A stretch of 64,000 nucleotides of DNA from Rhizobium sp. RU36D (GTDB lineage Bacteria; Pseudomonadota; Alphaproteobacteria; Rhizobiales; Rhizobiaceae): the NCBI RefSeq assembly GCF_900176345.1, contig NZ_FWXU01000003.1, positions 62,001 through 126,000 of the forward strand, written 5' to 3'. A program made the translations under genes and the position numbers. The first letter of the stretch is position 1. Every line of letters begins with the position of its first letter. Below the pieces are notes generated by a model that had not been told where the DNA came from, ran no database searches, and was given only the letters and a program-made list of their open reading frames with translations. Below, one piece after another: positions 1 to 9,027 of the stretch.

Positions 1-377
1 ATGCAATAGCCGACGGTGGCGATGGGACCATCGACGCCCGCTTTTTCCAGGGTGGAAATGAAGACCGCCGTGTCGGCAGCAGTCATCGCTTGGGTGGTCC
101 CACCGATCATGCCGCGGATTTCCTTGGCAGTCTCTTCGGTCTTGAAGGCCGTCTTGGCATCATAGGGACCGTATTCGCCGAACCGGTAGAAGAGGTCCGG
201 AACCAGCACGGCATAACCGTTGGCGACGATGCGCGCGGCCATATCGTAAAACGCCTGTCGCAGGCCGAAGGCGTCCATGTAGACAATCACGCCGGCAAGC
301 TTGGCGCCCTGCTTTTTTTCCGGCATGGCGAGAAAACCTTTCGCCACGCCCTCTTCCATCTGCATTTCGATCGTCAT
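1..377 (-). CDS. Dienelactone hydrolase family protein (partial, cut by the window edge)
   Basis: An alpha/beta-hydrolase of the dienelactone hydrolase family, expected to act on small esters or lactones in the cytoplasm. The visible N-terminal 125 residues begin MTIEMQMEEG and include the early strands (GVIVYMDAFG, YAVLVPDLFYR). The frame stops at the window edge just after GYC, where the family has its nucleophilic cysteine in a G-x-C-x-G elbow. The Asp and His of the triad lie outside. The start at 377 has a GAGGA sequence a few bases upstream. It lies 41 bases behind the RND pump gene on the same strand and may be co-transcribed. The family is clear; the substrate is not. Confidence 0.85.
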   Translation of the reverse strand, partial: MTIEMQMEEGVAKGFLAMPEKKQGAKLAGVIVYMDAFGLRQAFYDMAARIVANGYAVLVPDLFYRFGEYGPYDAKTAFKTEETAKEIRGMIGGTTQAMTAADTAVFISTLEKAGVDGPIATVGYC

Positions 378-418
378 CGCGTCCTCGCCTGTCGCTTCCG
401 TGTTCGGGAGGTATAGCC

Positions 419-3400
419 TCACTCGGCAGCGATCGGCAACGTATCCTGCTCATCGGCCGGCCGGCGCGCGGCTTGGGCGAGTTCCCTATGGAACCGCTGT
501 TCCTCATGGGCATGCGGTTTGGCAAAGCGCGCAATCAGCAGATAGGCAACGGGCGTGATGTAGAGCGTGACCAGGGTTGCAACCCCGAGGCCACCGACAA
601 TCACCCAACCGAGCGCAATGCGCGCCTCGGCACCCGCGCCCTGTGCCAGCACCAGCGGCAGACCGCCGATGACGGTGGCGATCATCGTCATCATGACGGG
701 ACGCAGACGCAGGCGGCATGCCTTCTCGATCGCCTCGCGCACGTCCTCTCCCCGGTCGCGCAACTGGTTTGCGAACTCGACGATCAGGATGCCGTTCTTG
801 GCCATGACCCCGACCAGCAGAACCAGGCCGATCTGGCTGTACACGTTGAGGCTGGAACCGGTGATCACGAGTGCGAAGACGGCGCAAGCCAGGCCAAGTG
901 GCACGGTCGACATGATGATGATTGAGGACAGCACACTTTCGAACTGTGCCGCCAGCACCAGGAAGATGATGGCGATGGCAAATCCGAAGGTCAGCAGCAT
1001 GCCGTTGGAGTTTTCCTCCAGCGTTGCAGCCTCCGCCAGCGGCATCAGACGGGAACCGGGCGGCAGCAGAGGCTGGGCCATTTCCGTGACCGCTTCCACA
1101 GCCTCGCCCAGCGAAACGCCATTCTTGAGGTTTGCCGAGATCGAAACCGCAGCCATCTTCTGCTCGCGGTTCAGCTGCGGGGCAACGGCATTTTCCTGCA
1201 GCGTGGCAATGGTGGAGATCGGCACGATCCGCCCGTCACCGGCCTTCAGGAAGATGTTTTCGAGATCCGTGGGATCGTCGATCGGCCGCGTGGTCGATGT
1301 CAGCTTGACCGGAATGGCCTCGCCATCGACAAAGACATCCGTGACCGACCGTCCTTCCAGCAGCGATTGCAGGGCGGTCCCAAGCCCGGTGATGTTGATG
1401 CCGAGGTCCGACGCGCGCTCGCGGTCGACGGTCACGGAGACCTGGGCCTGTGTCGGCTCGTTCTGCAGGCGCGGCGTGTCGAAGAGATCGGAGCTTCCCA
1501 TCTGCTGCACCAGCTTGATGGCCGCTTCGGTCAGGTCGGCATGGTTGTTGCCGATCAGCGCCATCTGCAACCCGTTGCCGGCGCCGCGGATGCGCAGGCT
1601 GTTGGCCTGCATCGCAAAACCGCGCAATGCCGGAACCTTGGCAGCGGCGGCATTCACGTCACCGACGATTTCGTCCTGTGTGCGCTCTCTTTCGCTCCAG
1701 GGCGCCAGCGTCAGCACCATGAAGCCGCTATTGGTCGATCCGCCCATGCCGGAAATCGAGAAGATGTTCGTCACCTCGCCCGAATCCAGCAGTGGCTGGA
1801 GATTTTCCTCGACCCTCTGGATCTGATCCTGCGTGTAGCTCAAGCTCACGCCCTGCGGCGCCGAGAGCCGCATCATCACCATCGCCCGGTCTTCCTTGGG
1901 CGTGATCTCGCTCTTGACCAGACCGAAGGCGACATAGGCTGCACCGGAGAACATCACCGCAACGACGATCACCACAAAGGGCGCGTTCAGACAGAAGCGC
2001 AGGGTCCGGGCATAGAAGCTGGCAAAGCCCGCCCCGAATGCGCCGAGGATCCCGTGTTTTTCCGTCATCGGCCTTGTCAGCATCCGCGAGGCCAGCATCG
2101 GGCACAGTGTCAGCGCCGTGATCGATGACAGAGCAACCGCAAAGGCGAGCACGAAGCCGAATTCACGGAACAGGCCGCCGAGTTGCCCCGGCAGGAACGA
2201 CAGGGGAATGAAGACGGCAGCCAGCGTTGCCGTGGTCGCCATGACCGCAAAAAATACCTCCTGCGTGCCAAGCACCGCGGCTGCCCGAGGTCCCATGCCC
2301 TCGGTGCGCCGTCGTACGATGTTTTCGAGCACCACGATGGCGTCGTCGACCACGAGACCGGTCGCCAGCACGATCGCCAGCAAGGTCAGGATGTTGATGG
2401 AGAAGCCGACCATGTAGATCGCAATCAGCGTGCCGATCAGCGCGACCGGCATCGTGAGCGCCGGAATAAGGGTCGCCCTCCAGTCCCGCAGGAACAGGAA
2501 GATGACGACGACAACGATGATTGCCGACAGCGACAGGGCGATTTCGACCTCGTGCAACGCACCCTGGATGAACACGGCATCATCGCTGGTAACGATGATG
2601 CGTGTCCCCTCGGGCAGAGTCTTGGAGAGGTCCGCGACCGCCTTTTGCACGCCATCCGAAATGGTCAGCGTATTGGACTGGGCCTGGCGGATAATGCCGA
2701 GGCCGATACCCTGCACGCCATTTGACCGCAGCGACGTGCTGCCATCGTCGGCGCCAAGAGTCACGGTCGCAACGTCACGCAGCCGCACCCTGTCGCCGCC
2801 GATCAGAATGTTCTCGAAATCCTCGGGCTTCGTCAGGTTGGCGGTGGCGCGTACCACGATGTCCTGGGTGGACGACTGCAGTGTTCCGGCCGGCACGTCA
2901 AATGCTGCCGTCGACAGCGCCGTCGACAGGTCGGCGACCGTCAGGCCGCGCGCGGCCAGGGCGGATTGATCCACATCGATCCGGAAGACCTTTTCCTGGT
3001 CGCCATAGAGTTCGACATCGGCGACCCCTTCGACAGACGCAAGGCGATCGATCACCTCGTTCTCGACCAGCAGCGTCAGGTCTTCCATGCCAAGCGTGGA
3101 GGAGGTTATCGCGAGCCGCATGATGGCGGAACTATCCGCATCCGCCTTTACGATACGGGGCTCTTCGGCATCTTCCGGCAACTGGTTGGCAACCCGGCCA
3201 AGCGCATCGCGCACATCGTTGGCGGCCACCGCCAGATCGGCGCTGGTGTTGAATTCCAGCGTCACCCGGCTCGAGCCGAACTGCGACTGCGACGACATCG
3301 ACTTGAGTCCGTTGATGCGCGATACCGCGCCTTCAATGACTTCCGTCACCTCCTGGTCGATCGTCTGCGCCGAGGCGCCGGTATAGGTCGTCCGCACCGT

Positions 3401-3580
3401 CAGCACGGGCTGGTCGACATCGGGAAGCTCACGCACCTCGACGCCGAACAGCGCCGCAAGGCCCGCCACCACCAGCAGCGTGTTCAACACGGCTGCGAGG
3501 ATGGGACGGCGGACGAAGATAGCGGTGAAAGAGTTGCCGGCACCACCATCGGGGCCGCCGTGATTGTTCTCGACGCTCAT
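419..3580 (-). CDS. RND efflux transporter permease (HAE1/AcrB family)
   Basis: Inner-membrane proton-driven pump of 1053 residues, the usual AcrB-family length. A first membrane helix lies near residues 27-47. A periplasmic porter region follows, then a block of helices carrying VDDAIVVLEN near 411-420; its paired aspartates, with a lysine near 928 in MAKNGILIVEF, form the proton relay known from AcrB. A second periplasmic half and helix block complete the duplicated fold. Its ATG overlaps the stop of the upstream adaptor gene by four bases (ATGA), so the two are translationally coupled. No outer-membrane channel gene is visible nearby. The substrate cannot be read from the sequence, but toxic organic compounds are plausible. 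Confidence 0.95.
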   Translation of the reverse strand: MSVENNHGGPDGGAGNSFTAIFVRRPILAAVLNTLLVVAGLAALFGVEVRELPDVDQPVLTVRTTYTGASAQTIDQEVTEVIEGAVSRINGLKSMSSQSQFGSSRVTLEFNTSADLAVAANDVRDALGRVANQLPEDAEEPRIVKADADSSAIMRLAITSSTLGMEDLTLLVENEVIDRLASVEGVADVELYGDQEKVFRIDVDQSALAARGLTVADLSTALSTAAFDVPAGTLQSSTQDIVVRATANLTKPEDFENILIGGDRVRLRDVATVTLGADDGSTSLRSNGVQGIGLGIIRQAQSNTLTISDGVQKAVADLSKTLPEGTRIIVTSDDAVFIQGALHEVEIALSLSAIIVVVVIFLFLRDWRATLIPALTMPVALIGTLIAIYMVGFSINILTLLAIVLATGLVVDDAIVVLENIVRRRTEGMGPRAAAVLGTQEVFFAVMATTATLAAVFIPLSFLPGQLGGLFREFGFVLAFAVALSSITALTLCPMLASRMLTRPMTEKHGILGAFGAGFASFYARTLRFCLNAPFVVIVVAVMFSGAAYVAFGLVKSEITPKEDRAMVMMRLSAPQGVSLSYTQDQIQRVEENLQPLLDSGEVTNIFSISGMGGSTNSGFMVLTLAPWSERERTQDEIVGDVNAAAAKVPALRGFAMQANSLRIRGAGNGLQMALIGNNHADLTEAAIKLVQQMGSSDLFDTPRLQNEPTQAQVSVTVDRERASDLGINITGLGTALQSLLEGRSVTDVFVDGEAIPVKLTSTTRPIDDPTDLENIFLKAGDGRIVPISTIATLQENAVAPQLNREQKMAAVSISANLKNGVSLGEAVEAVTEMAQPLLPPGSRLMPLAEAATLEENSNGMLLTFGFAIAIIFLVLAAQFESVLSSIIIMSTVPLGLACAVFALVITGSSLNVYSQIGLVLLVGVMAKNGILIVEFANQLRDRGEDVREAIEKACRLRLRPVMMTMIATVIGGLPLVLAQGAGAEARIALGWVIVGGLGVATLVTLYITPVAYLLIARFAKPHAHEEQRFHRELAQAARRPADEQDTLPIAAE

Positions 3581-4827
3581 TGGGTAACGACCTCCGCCGG
3601 CTTCGTTGCACCAGCGACGCGCACCGCGCCACCTTCACGCACCCTCTGCAGCCCCTCGATGACCACCTGGTCGCCTTCGCTCAGCTTGGCATCCACCAGC
3701 ACGAAATCCGGATTGCGCTGGATGATCCGAACTCGCGTCTTGGAGGACTTGCCGTCGGCCACCTGCCAGACATAGGAGCCCTCGGAATCCCACTGGATGG
3801 CCAGCGGATCGACCGAGGGATAGGTCTCGCCTGGGAAGCGCATCGAAACGCCGAAGGACATGCCGGCCCGCAGCGTGTCGTCCGCGTTCGGGATCCGCGC
3901 CCGGATCCGGATCGTGCGGCTCGCCTGATCGACGCGGTTGTCGACGGCTTCGACGGAACCGGCAAATGTCTGGCCGGGCCGCGCCACTGAGCTTGCCTCG
4001 ACCGGCATTCCCGGCTGCACTGCCGTCGCGAAGCGTTCAGGCGCCCAGAAATCGACCAGCAGTTCGGAGCGGTTATCGATCGAGACGACATTCGTGGATG
4101 TCGTGGCATTGTCGCCGATATTGACCGCGACGATGCCGACGATACCGTCGATCGGCGCCACGATCGCGCGGCGCTTGAGATTGAGTTCCGCATTGGTCAG
4201 GTCGAGCTGCGCCGTTTCCACGCCGATCTGCGCATCCAGAACCTCAAGCCGCGAGAAGCTAGCAAGATTCTTGTAGGAATCCGACTTCTCGCGCGCGCTG
4301 CGCAGCATTACCTGCGCCTGATCGCGGGCGATCACCTGTTCGTCGTCATCAAGCCGTGCCAGAACAGTGCCCTTGGTGACGCGCTGGCCGGAGGATACCA
4401 GAATTTCCTCGATCGTACCGGCCGCCTGCGGCATCACCACGACGGACTGGATGGCCTCGCCGTCGCCGATGGCATTCAGGCGGTCGTTGACCACGCCGTT
4501 GACGACCTGCTTGACCACCACGAGCGGACCCTGCTGGCCATCCCGGCGCCCACCGCCGGGCGCATTGCCCTGGCCGGCCCCGCCCTGCTTGTTATTGGCC
4601 GCCTGCCCCTGGCCAGCCGCGCGCTGGCCATTCGGAGCCTGCTGCCCAGCGGCAGAAGCATTGGCCTGCTCAGCCGGCGCTGCAGGTTTCGGCAGCACCG
4701 CAACGATTGGCGAGGGCACGCCCCAGGAAGTGAGCTTCGCACCCGCACTCGGGTCAAACCAGGTCCATGAACAGAGCCCGACAACCACGAGGATTACGGC
4801 AAGCAGCAATTGTTTCCAAAACGCCAT
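3577..4827 (-). CDS. RND efflux periplasmic adaptor (membrane fusion protein)
   Basis: Adaptor of 416 residues that links the inner-membrane pump to an outer-membrane channel. An N-terminal hydrophobic anchor (about residues 5-23) is followed by a low-complexity linker rich in Gly, Gln, Asn and Ala (about 55-100). The linker leads into a lipoyl/barrel-sandwich region with a coiled-coil hairpin (LDAQIGVETAQLDLTNAELN) and a beta-barrel. Cys19 has no good lipobox, so I read the N-terminus as a membrane anchor rather than a lipoprotein signal. GGAG lies six bases before the start. The pump gene follows with an ATGA overlap. The linker is longer and more repetitive than in AcrA. Confidence 0.93.
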   Translation of the reverse strand: MAFWKQLLLAVILVVVGLCSWTWFDPSAGAKLTSWGVPSPIVAVLPKPAAPAEQANASAAGQQAPNGQRAAGQGQAANNKQGGAGQGNAPGGGRRDGQQGPLVVVKQVVNGVVNDRLNAIGDGEAIQSVVVMPQAAGTIEEILVSSGQRVTKGTVLARLDDDEQVIARDQAQVMLRSAREKSDSYKNLASFSRLEVLDAQIGVETAQLDLTNAELNLKRRAIVAPIDGIVGIVAVNIGDNATTSTNVVSIDNRSELLVDFWAPERFATAVQPGMPVEASSVARPGQTFAGSVEAVDNRVDQASRTIRIRARIPNADDTLRAGMSFGVSMRFPGETYPSVDPLAIQWDSEGSYVWQVADGKSSKTRVRIIQRNPDFVLVDAKLSEGDQVVIEGLQRVREGGAVRVAGATKPAEVVTQ

Positions 4828-5220
4828 TTAAGTCTCCGGTCCAGTCACAGGATCGGGGGCCATCCCCCTTGCCCGCCACGAACGGCAGGGCTGCACCGCT
4901 GGGGGTGCACAACAACAGATAGGCTATATTCCGCCCATACTTACAAACGGCAAGCCCGTTTCGACAACATTACGAAATTGTCATCCGTGCCGCCGCGTTA
5001 CGACGAATGCTGCGTCGCAAAAAAGACAGGACGCCGTCGAGATGCAGCCAATGCCGCCTATGACCAGATCTGACGATCATCAATTCCAACGCTCTGTCTG
5101 GGCTGGATGGCGAGGTATCGGTGGAAAAGCGACGATTTTCCTTGCCCAGACATCAAATTAGAGAATGAAACAAGAACATCTTTTCTGGTCTTTCCGACCC
5201 GAATCACTACATTGAGCCGC
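4828..5220. other. Divergent intergenic region between efflux adaptor and uvrD-like genes
   Basis: This 393-base stretch must hold the promoters of both divergent genes. I see no convincing gene. It contains a short hairpin with arms TGCACC and GGTGCA (4892-4909), a GGGGG/CCCCC hairpin just before the adaptor start (4855-4868), and an imperfect inverted repeat TTTCG-N9-CGAAA at 4959-4977. That repeat would suit a repressor dimer controlling the pump, but no regulator gene adjoins it. The right half could extend the helicase frame upstream to 5107. I prefer 5221 because the MSNGFDD start fits the family. Confidence 0.5.
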
Positions 5221-7719
5221 ATGAGCAACGGATTCGACGACATACCTTTCTTCGACGAAGAGCCAGACGAGCCCAGGACGGCGCATCGCCGGCCGGAGCC
5301 GGCCGCCTCCCGATCGGAGCCGGCACCGCCGGCTTCCGGCGGTGGCCTTGGCATTGCAGCGCGCGCGATGGCCGCCCGCGACCAGCACCGCCAGCCTGAT
5401 TATCTCTCCGGACTCAATCCCGAGCAAAGGGAGGCGGTGGAGACGGTAGACGGCCCCGTGCTAGTGCTGGCCGGCGCCGGCACCGGCAAAACCCGCGTGC
5501 TGACCACCCGTATCGCCCATATTCTTGCCACCGGACGCGCCTTCCCCAGCCAGATCCTCGCGGTCACCTTCACCAACAAGGCGGCACGCGAGATGAAGGA
5601 ACGCATCGGCCTTCTGGTCGGCGGGGCGGTGGAAGGCATGCCATGGCTCGGCACCTTCCACTCCATCGGCGTCAAGATCATGCGCCGCCATGCCGAGATG
5701 GTCGGCCTGCGCTCCGATTTCACCATTCTCGACACCGATGACGTGGTGCGCCTGATCAAACAGCTGATCCAGGCCGAAGGTATCGACGACAAGCGCTGGC
5801 CGGCCAAGCAGTTCGCCGGCATGATCGACACCTGGAAGAACAAGGGGCTGGACCCCTCCCAGATTCCGGAAGGCGACGCCCGCGCTTTTGCCAATGGCAA
5901 GGGCCGTGAGCTCTATGCGGCCTATCAGGCCAGGCTCAAGACGCTGAACGCCTGCGATTTCGGCGACCTGCTGCTGCATCCGATCCGCATGTTCCGCGCC
6001 AATCCGGATATCCTGAAGGACTATCACGGGCGCTTCAAATACATCCTGGTCGATGAGTACCAGGACACCAACACCGCCCAATATATGTGGCTGCGGCTCT
6101 TGGCACAGCGCCCGCCGAACGTGCCGCAGAATGTCTGCTGCGTGGGCGACGACGACCAGTCGATCTATGGCTGGCGCGGCGCGGAGGTGGACAATATCCT
6201 GCGCTTCGAGAAGGATTTTCCCGGGGCCAAGGTCATCAAGCTCGAACGGAACTACCGCTCGACGGAACATATTCTCGGCGCCGCCGGCCATCTGATTGCC
6301 CATAATGAAGGCCGTCTCGGCAAGACGCTGTTCACCGATCGCGTCGATCCCGACGATGAGAAGGTCATTGTCCACGCCGCCTGGGATTCGGAAGAGGAAG
6401 CCCGCGCCATCGGCGAGGAGATCGAGCAGCTCCAGCGCGACAAGCACCCCCTGAACAACATGGCGATCCTGGTGCGCGCCTCGTTCCAGATGCGCGAATT
6501 CGAAGATCGCTTCGTGACGCTCGGACTGAACTACCGCGTGATCGGCGGCCCGCGCTTCTATGAGCGGCTCGAAATTCGCGACGCCATGGCCTATTTCCGG
6601 CTGGTCTGCCAGCCGGCGGACGACCTCGCCTTCGAGCGTATCGTCAACACGCCGAAACGCGGCCTTGGTGATACGACCATCCGCGCCTTGCACGACTATG
6701 CCCGCGCTCGCGACGTGCCGATGCTGGCCGCCGCCGCGGATATCATCGAGACGGACGAGCTGAAGCCGAAAGCCCGGAAGGCGCTGTTCGACGTGATTCA
6801 GAGCTTTCGCCGTTGGAGCGAACTGCTTGAAACGACTCCGCATATCGAGCTGGCTGAACAGATACTTGAAGAATCCGGCTACACCGACATGTGGAAGAAC
6901 GACAAGTCGGCAGAGGCTCCGGGCCGCCTTGACAACCTCAAGGAACTGATCCGCTCGATGGAAGCCTTCGAGAGCATGCGCGGCTTCCTCGAGCATGTCT
7001 CTCTGGTCATGGATGCCGAGCAGAACGCCGATCTGGACGCGGTCTCGATCATGACCCTGCATTCGGCCAAGGGCCTGGAATTCGAAACAGTGTTCCTGCC
7101 CGGCTGGGAGGAAGGCCTGTTCCCCCACCAGCGATCCCTCGACGAAGGCGGACGTGCCGGCCTCGAGGAAGAGCGCCGCCTCGCCTATGTCGGCATTACC
7201 AGGGCCAAGCGCCGCTGCCACATCTGGTTCGTGTCCAACCGTCGCATCCACGGCATGTGGCAATCCACCATGCCCTCGCGCTTCCTGGACGAACTGCCCC
7301 CCTCCCATGTGGAGGTTGCAGAGGCCGAGCAATCCTATGGCGGCTATGGCCGTAACCCCTATGGCCAGTCGCGTTTCGACAAGGCCGAACCCTTCCAGAA
7401 CAGCTATTCGACGCCCGGCTGGAAGCGCGCCCAGGAAAACAAGACCGAGGCCACCCGCAACAACTGGGGCAATCGCTCCGGCCATGCCGTCGAGCGCATC
7501 GGCTACGGCGAGTCCGGCCCGCGCGCCAAAACCATCGAGGGCGAACTGGTGGCCAAGTCCACCACTTCGGAACCCTCGAAATTCTCCGTCGGTGACCGCG
7601 TCTTCCACATGAAGTTCGGCAACGGCAATGTCATGGGTGTCGAGGGCAACAAGCTGACGATCAATTTCGACCGGGCGGGTGAGAAGCGCGTGCTGGACGG
7701 TTTCGTGACGGCGGTGTGA
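5221..7719 (+). CDS. uvrD: UvrD/PcrA-type ATP-dependent DNA helicase (superfamily 1)
   Basis: 3'-5' DNA helicase of 832 residues, for nucleotide excision repair, mismatch repair or clearing of replication forks. All core motifs are present: Walker A GAGTGKT near residue 85, VDEYQDTN (motif II), GDDDQSIYGWRG (motif III), NYRST (motif IV), TLHSAKGLEFE (motif V) and VGITRAKRR (motif VI). The acidic and proline-rich N-terminal 60 residues and a Gly/Tyr-rich stretch before the end look disordered. The C-terminal FSVGDRVFHMKFGNGNV block resembles the Tudor-like tail of PcrA/UvrD. I chose 5221 over an upstream frame start at 5107 because the extra residues have no family likeness. No LexA box was found upstream. 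Confidence 0.93.
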   Translation: MSNGFDDIPFFDEEPDEPRTAHRRPEPAASRSEPAPPASGGGLGIAARAMAARDQHRQPDYLSGLNPEQREAVETVDGPVLVLAGAGTGKTRVLTTRIAHILATGRAFPSQILAVTFTNKAAREMKERIGLLVGGAVEGMPWLGTFHSIGVKIMRRHAEMVGLRSDFTILDTDDVVRLIKQLIQAEGIDDKRWPAKQFAGMIDTWKNKGLDPSQIPEGDARAFANGKGRELYAAYQARLKTLNACDFGDLLLHPIRMFRANPDILKDYHGRFKYILVDEYQDTNTAQYMWLRLLAQRPPNVPQNVCCVGDDDQSIYGWRGAEVDNILRFEKDFPGAKVIKLERNYRSTEHILGAAGHLIAHNEGRLGKTLFTDRVDPDDEKVIVHAAWDSEEEARAIGEEIEQLQRDKHPLNNMAILVRASFQMREFEDRFVTLGLNYRVIGGPRFYERLEIRDAMAYFRLVCQPADDLAFERIVNTPKRGLGDTTIRALHDYARARDVPMLAAAADIIETDELKPKARKALFDVIQSFRRWSELLETTPHIELAEQILEESGYTDMWKNDKSAEAPGRLDNLKELIRSMEAFESMRGFLEHVSLVMDAEQNADLDAVSIMTLHSAKGLEFETVFLPGWEEGLFPHQRSLDEGGRAGLEEERRLAYVGITRAKRRCHIWFVSNRRIHGMWQSTMPSRFLDELPPSHVEVAEAEQSYGGYGRNPYGQSRFDKAEPFQNSYSTPGWKRAQENKTEATRNNWGNRSGHAVERIGYGESGPRAKTIEGELVAKSTTSEPSKFSVGDRVFHMKFGNGNVMGVEGNKLTINFDRAGEKRVLDGFVTAV

Positions 7720-7753
7720 GGCGGCATGATATTGTGGGCGCTCTCACCATGTT

Positions 7754-7768
7754 ATACCCAATGTGTAT
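7754..7768. promoter_or_regulatory. Candidate autoregulatory operator of the DUF1778 antitoxin
   Basis: A 15-bp imperfect palindrome, ATACCCAATGTGTAT, pairs at six of seven positions per arm pair except one mismatch around a single central base. It lies 28 bases before the antitoxin start. TacA/DUF1778 antitoxins have a ribbon-helix-helix domain and repress their own operons through short palindromes, so an operator here is expected. Binding is inferred. Confidence 0.45.
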
Positions 7769-7795
7769 GCACCGGTTGACGGCAGGAGCCTGAAG

Positions 7796-8080
7796 ATGCC
7801 GCATAAAATTAGGGCGGAACCTCACAAACGTGCGGTCAACTTGCGTATGCGTGAAGACATCAGGGCGTTGATTGATCGCGCAGCCAAAAGCCAAGGCAAG
7901 ACGCGCTCGGATTTCATGATCGATGCCGCCCGGCGTGCAGCCGAGGACGCCTTGCTGGATCATACCCTCATCCGAGTCGATCCGGACGCCTATGCTCATT
8001 ATATTGCCGTCCTGGACCGGCCGGCGGCGGGTCCCGGCGTTGATCGGTTGATGAGCGCCCCAAGACCCTGGAAACCGTAG
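7796..8080 (+). CDS. DUF1778 / TacA-type ribbon-helix-helix antitoxin
   Basis: Antitoxin of 94 residues of the TacA family, which neutralises a GNAT-type toxin that acetylates aminoacyl-tRNA. The N-terminal RAVNLRMREDIRALIDRAAK and the following helix KTRSDFMIDAAR are the ribbon-helix-helix part. The C-terminal tail with DPDAYAHYIAVLDRP matches the toxin-wrapping region. The ATG at 7796 has GGAG about eight bases upstream; a GTG at 7763 is possible but overlaps the candidate operator. Its partner toxin should follow with overlapping codons, yet only a 25-codon remnant is present, so this looks like an orphan antitoxin. It could still repress or neutralise copies elsewhere. Confidence 0.85.
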   Translation: MPHKIRAEPHKRAVNLRMREDIRALIDRAAKSQGKTRSDFMIDAARRAAEDALLDHTLIRVDPDAYAHYIAVLDRPAAGPGVDRLMSAPRPWKP

Positions 8081-8157
8081 TGCTCTTGGCGCCGACTTTG
8101 TTGGTCGACGGCCATGACCTGATCTCCCTGAAGCTACCCGTTGGAGGCACGGGCTAA
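8080..8157 (+). pseudogene. Remnant of a TacT-like GNAT toxin (N-terminal stub only)
   Basis: A GTG overlaps the last base of the antitoxin stop (TAGTG), the junction expected for a tacA-tacT pair. The 25 codons that follow read VLLAPTLLVDGHDL and so on, resembling the TacT N-terminus (S-A-P-x-P-L-x-x-x-H-D/E-L). A stop then comes before any acetyl-CoA-binding motif. No further toxin sequence is visible before the convergent thymidine kinase gene at 8161. The similarity is short, so it remains an inference, but position and phase both support it. Confidence 0.55.
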
Positions 8158-8160
8158 CGC

Positions 8161-8742
8161 CTACTCCATTTCCATCGCCACGCGCCAGTGGCGGCGGCAG
8201 AGCGAGGTGTAGGTTTCGTTGCCGCCGATCATCACCTGTGCGCCGTCCTTCAGCGCCTTTCCATCCTCGCCCATGCGCACCACCATGGTGGCCTTACGGC
8301 CGCAATGGCAGATGGAGCGGGCTTCGGTCAGTTCGTCGGCGACGGCGAGTAGCCCGCGGGAACCCGGAAACAGCTCGCCGCGAAAATCCGTGCGCAAACC
8401 ATAGGCCATGACAGGGATGTCAAGCGCATCGACAATCCGGGCCAGTTGCCAAACCTGCTCGGTCGTTAGAAACTGCGCTTCGTCGACGAACACGCAGGAA
8501 AGCGGCCCATTGGCATGGTCACGTGAGATTGCGTCGTAGAGGTCCTCGTCCGGCCCGAAGGCATCGGCCTCGGCCCGAAGCCCGATCCGCGAGCCGATAA
8601 AACCCTTGCCCGCCCGGTTGTCGAGAGCGCTGATGAACTTGGCAATGCGCATGCCCCGTTCCTGGTAATTATAGGCCGCCTGGAGCAGGAGCGTAGATTT
8701 GCCAGCATTCATGGTGGCATAGATGAAATGCAGTTTGGCCAA
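8161..8742 (-). CDS. tdk: Thymidine kinase (class II)
   Basis: Salvage enzyme that phosphorylates thymidine with ATP in the cytoplasm. The 193-residue protein starting at TTG 8742 (LAKLHFIYATMNAGKST) has the family's usual start and length. It shows the P-loop NAGKST near residues 12-17, VFVDEAQFLT with the Walker B aspartate, GLRTDFRGELF (lasso and nucleoside site) and a zinc-binding set from CHCGRK and SLCRRH. The frame stays open to 8916, but the extra 58 residues have no counterpart in the family, so the TTG is the better start despite a weak ribosome-binding site. It converges on the antitoxin/toxin stub. Confidence 0.92.
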   Translation of the reverse strand: MAKLHFIYATMNAGKSTLLLQAAYNYQERGMRIAKFISALDNRAGKGFIGSRIGLRAEADAFGPDEDLYDAISRDHANGPLSCVFVDEAQFLTTEQVWQLARIVDALDIPVMAYGLRTDFRGELFPGSRGLLAVADELTEARSICHCGRKATMVVRMGEDGKALKDGAQVMIGGNETYTSLCRRHWRVAMEME

Positions 8743-8831
8743 GGGGTCACCGATCGCTTCTTGAACAGCGCGGTTCTTAACGGAGTTGCCGCGCAAAGCG
8801 CAACCTGTCGGCGCCCTTGCCAACAGCTTCG

Positions 8832-8999
8832 TCAGCCCTTGCCAGGACCTTTCCCCGCCTTTTGCCCGCGGCAGCGGTCGGAGCAAAAGCGGACATTGTC
8901 CCAATCCCTCGCCCATTTCTTGCGCCAGGCGAAGGGCCTTCCGCAGGCGGCGCAGGTCTTGGTCGGCAGATTTTCCTTACGCATCATCTTGCCCGGCAT
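8832..8999 (-). CDS. DUF2256 small zinc-finger protein
   Basis: A 55-residue basic protein with two cysteine pairs, [14 protein letters not shown] and FCSDRCR, a zinc-knuckle arrangement typical of DUF2256. The start at 8999 has an excellent AAGGAG six bases upstream. It lies 28 bases behind the FeS photolyase gene on the same strand. DUF2256 genes are known to me as neighbours of photolyase/cryptochrome genes, so a joint role is plausible, but the biochemical function is unknown. A longer open frame extending upstream to 9323 overlaps the photolyase in another frame and is not real. Confidence 0.88.
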   Translation of the reverse strand: MPGKMMRKENLPTKTCAACGRPFAWRKKWARDWDNVRFCSDRCRGQKAGKGPGKG

Positions 9000-9027
9000 G
9001 GGCCACTCCTTGCCTTGTGCGGAAACG

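Noticed and set aside
5107-5220. Upstream extension of the uvrD-like gene to 5107
   Set aside because: The 38 extra residues have no helicase-family likeness, and MSNGFDD at 5221 fits as the N-terminus.
5461-7608. Very long open frame (over 700 codons) antisense to the uvrD-like gene
   Set aside because: It mirrors a GC-rich real gene with complete helicase motifs. The antisense protein has no domain or ribosome-binding site. Similar long antisense frames over ftsZ, ligA, the chemoreceptor and phrB were dismissed for the same reason.
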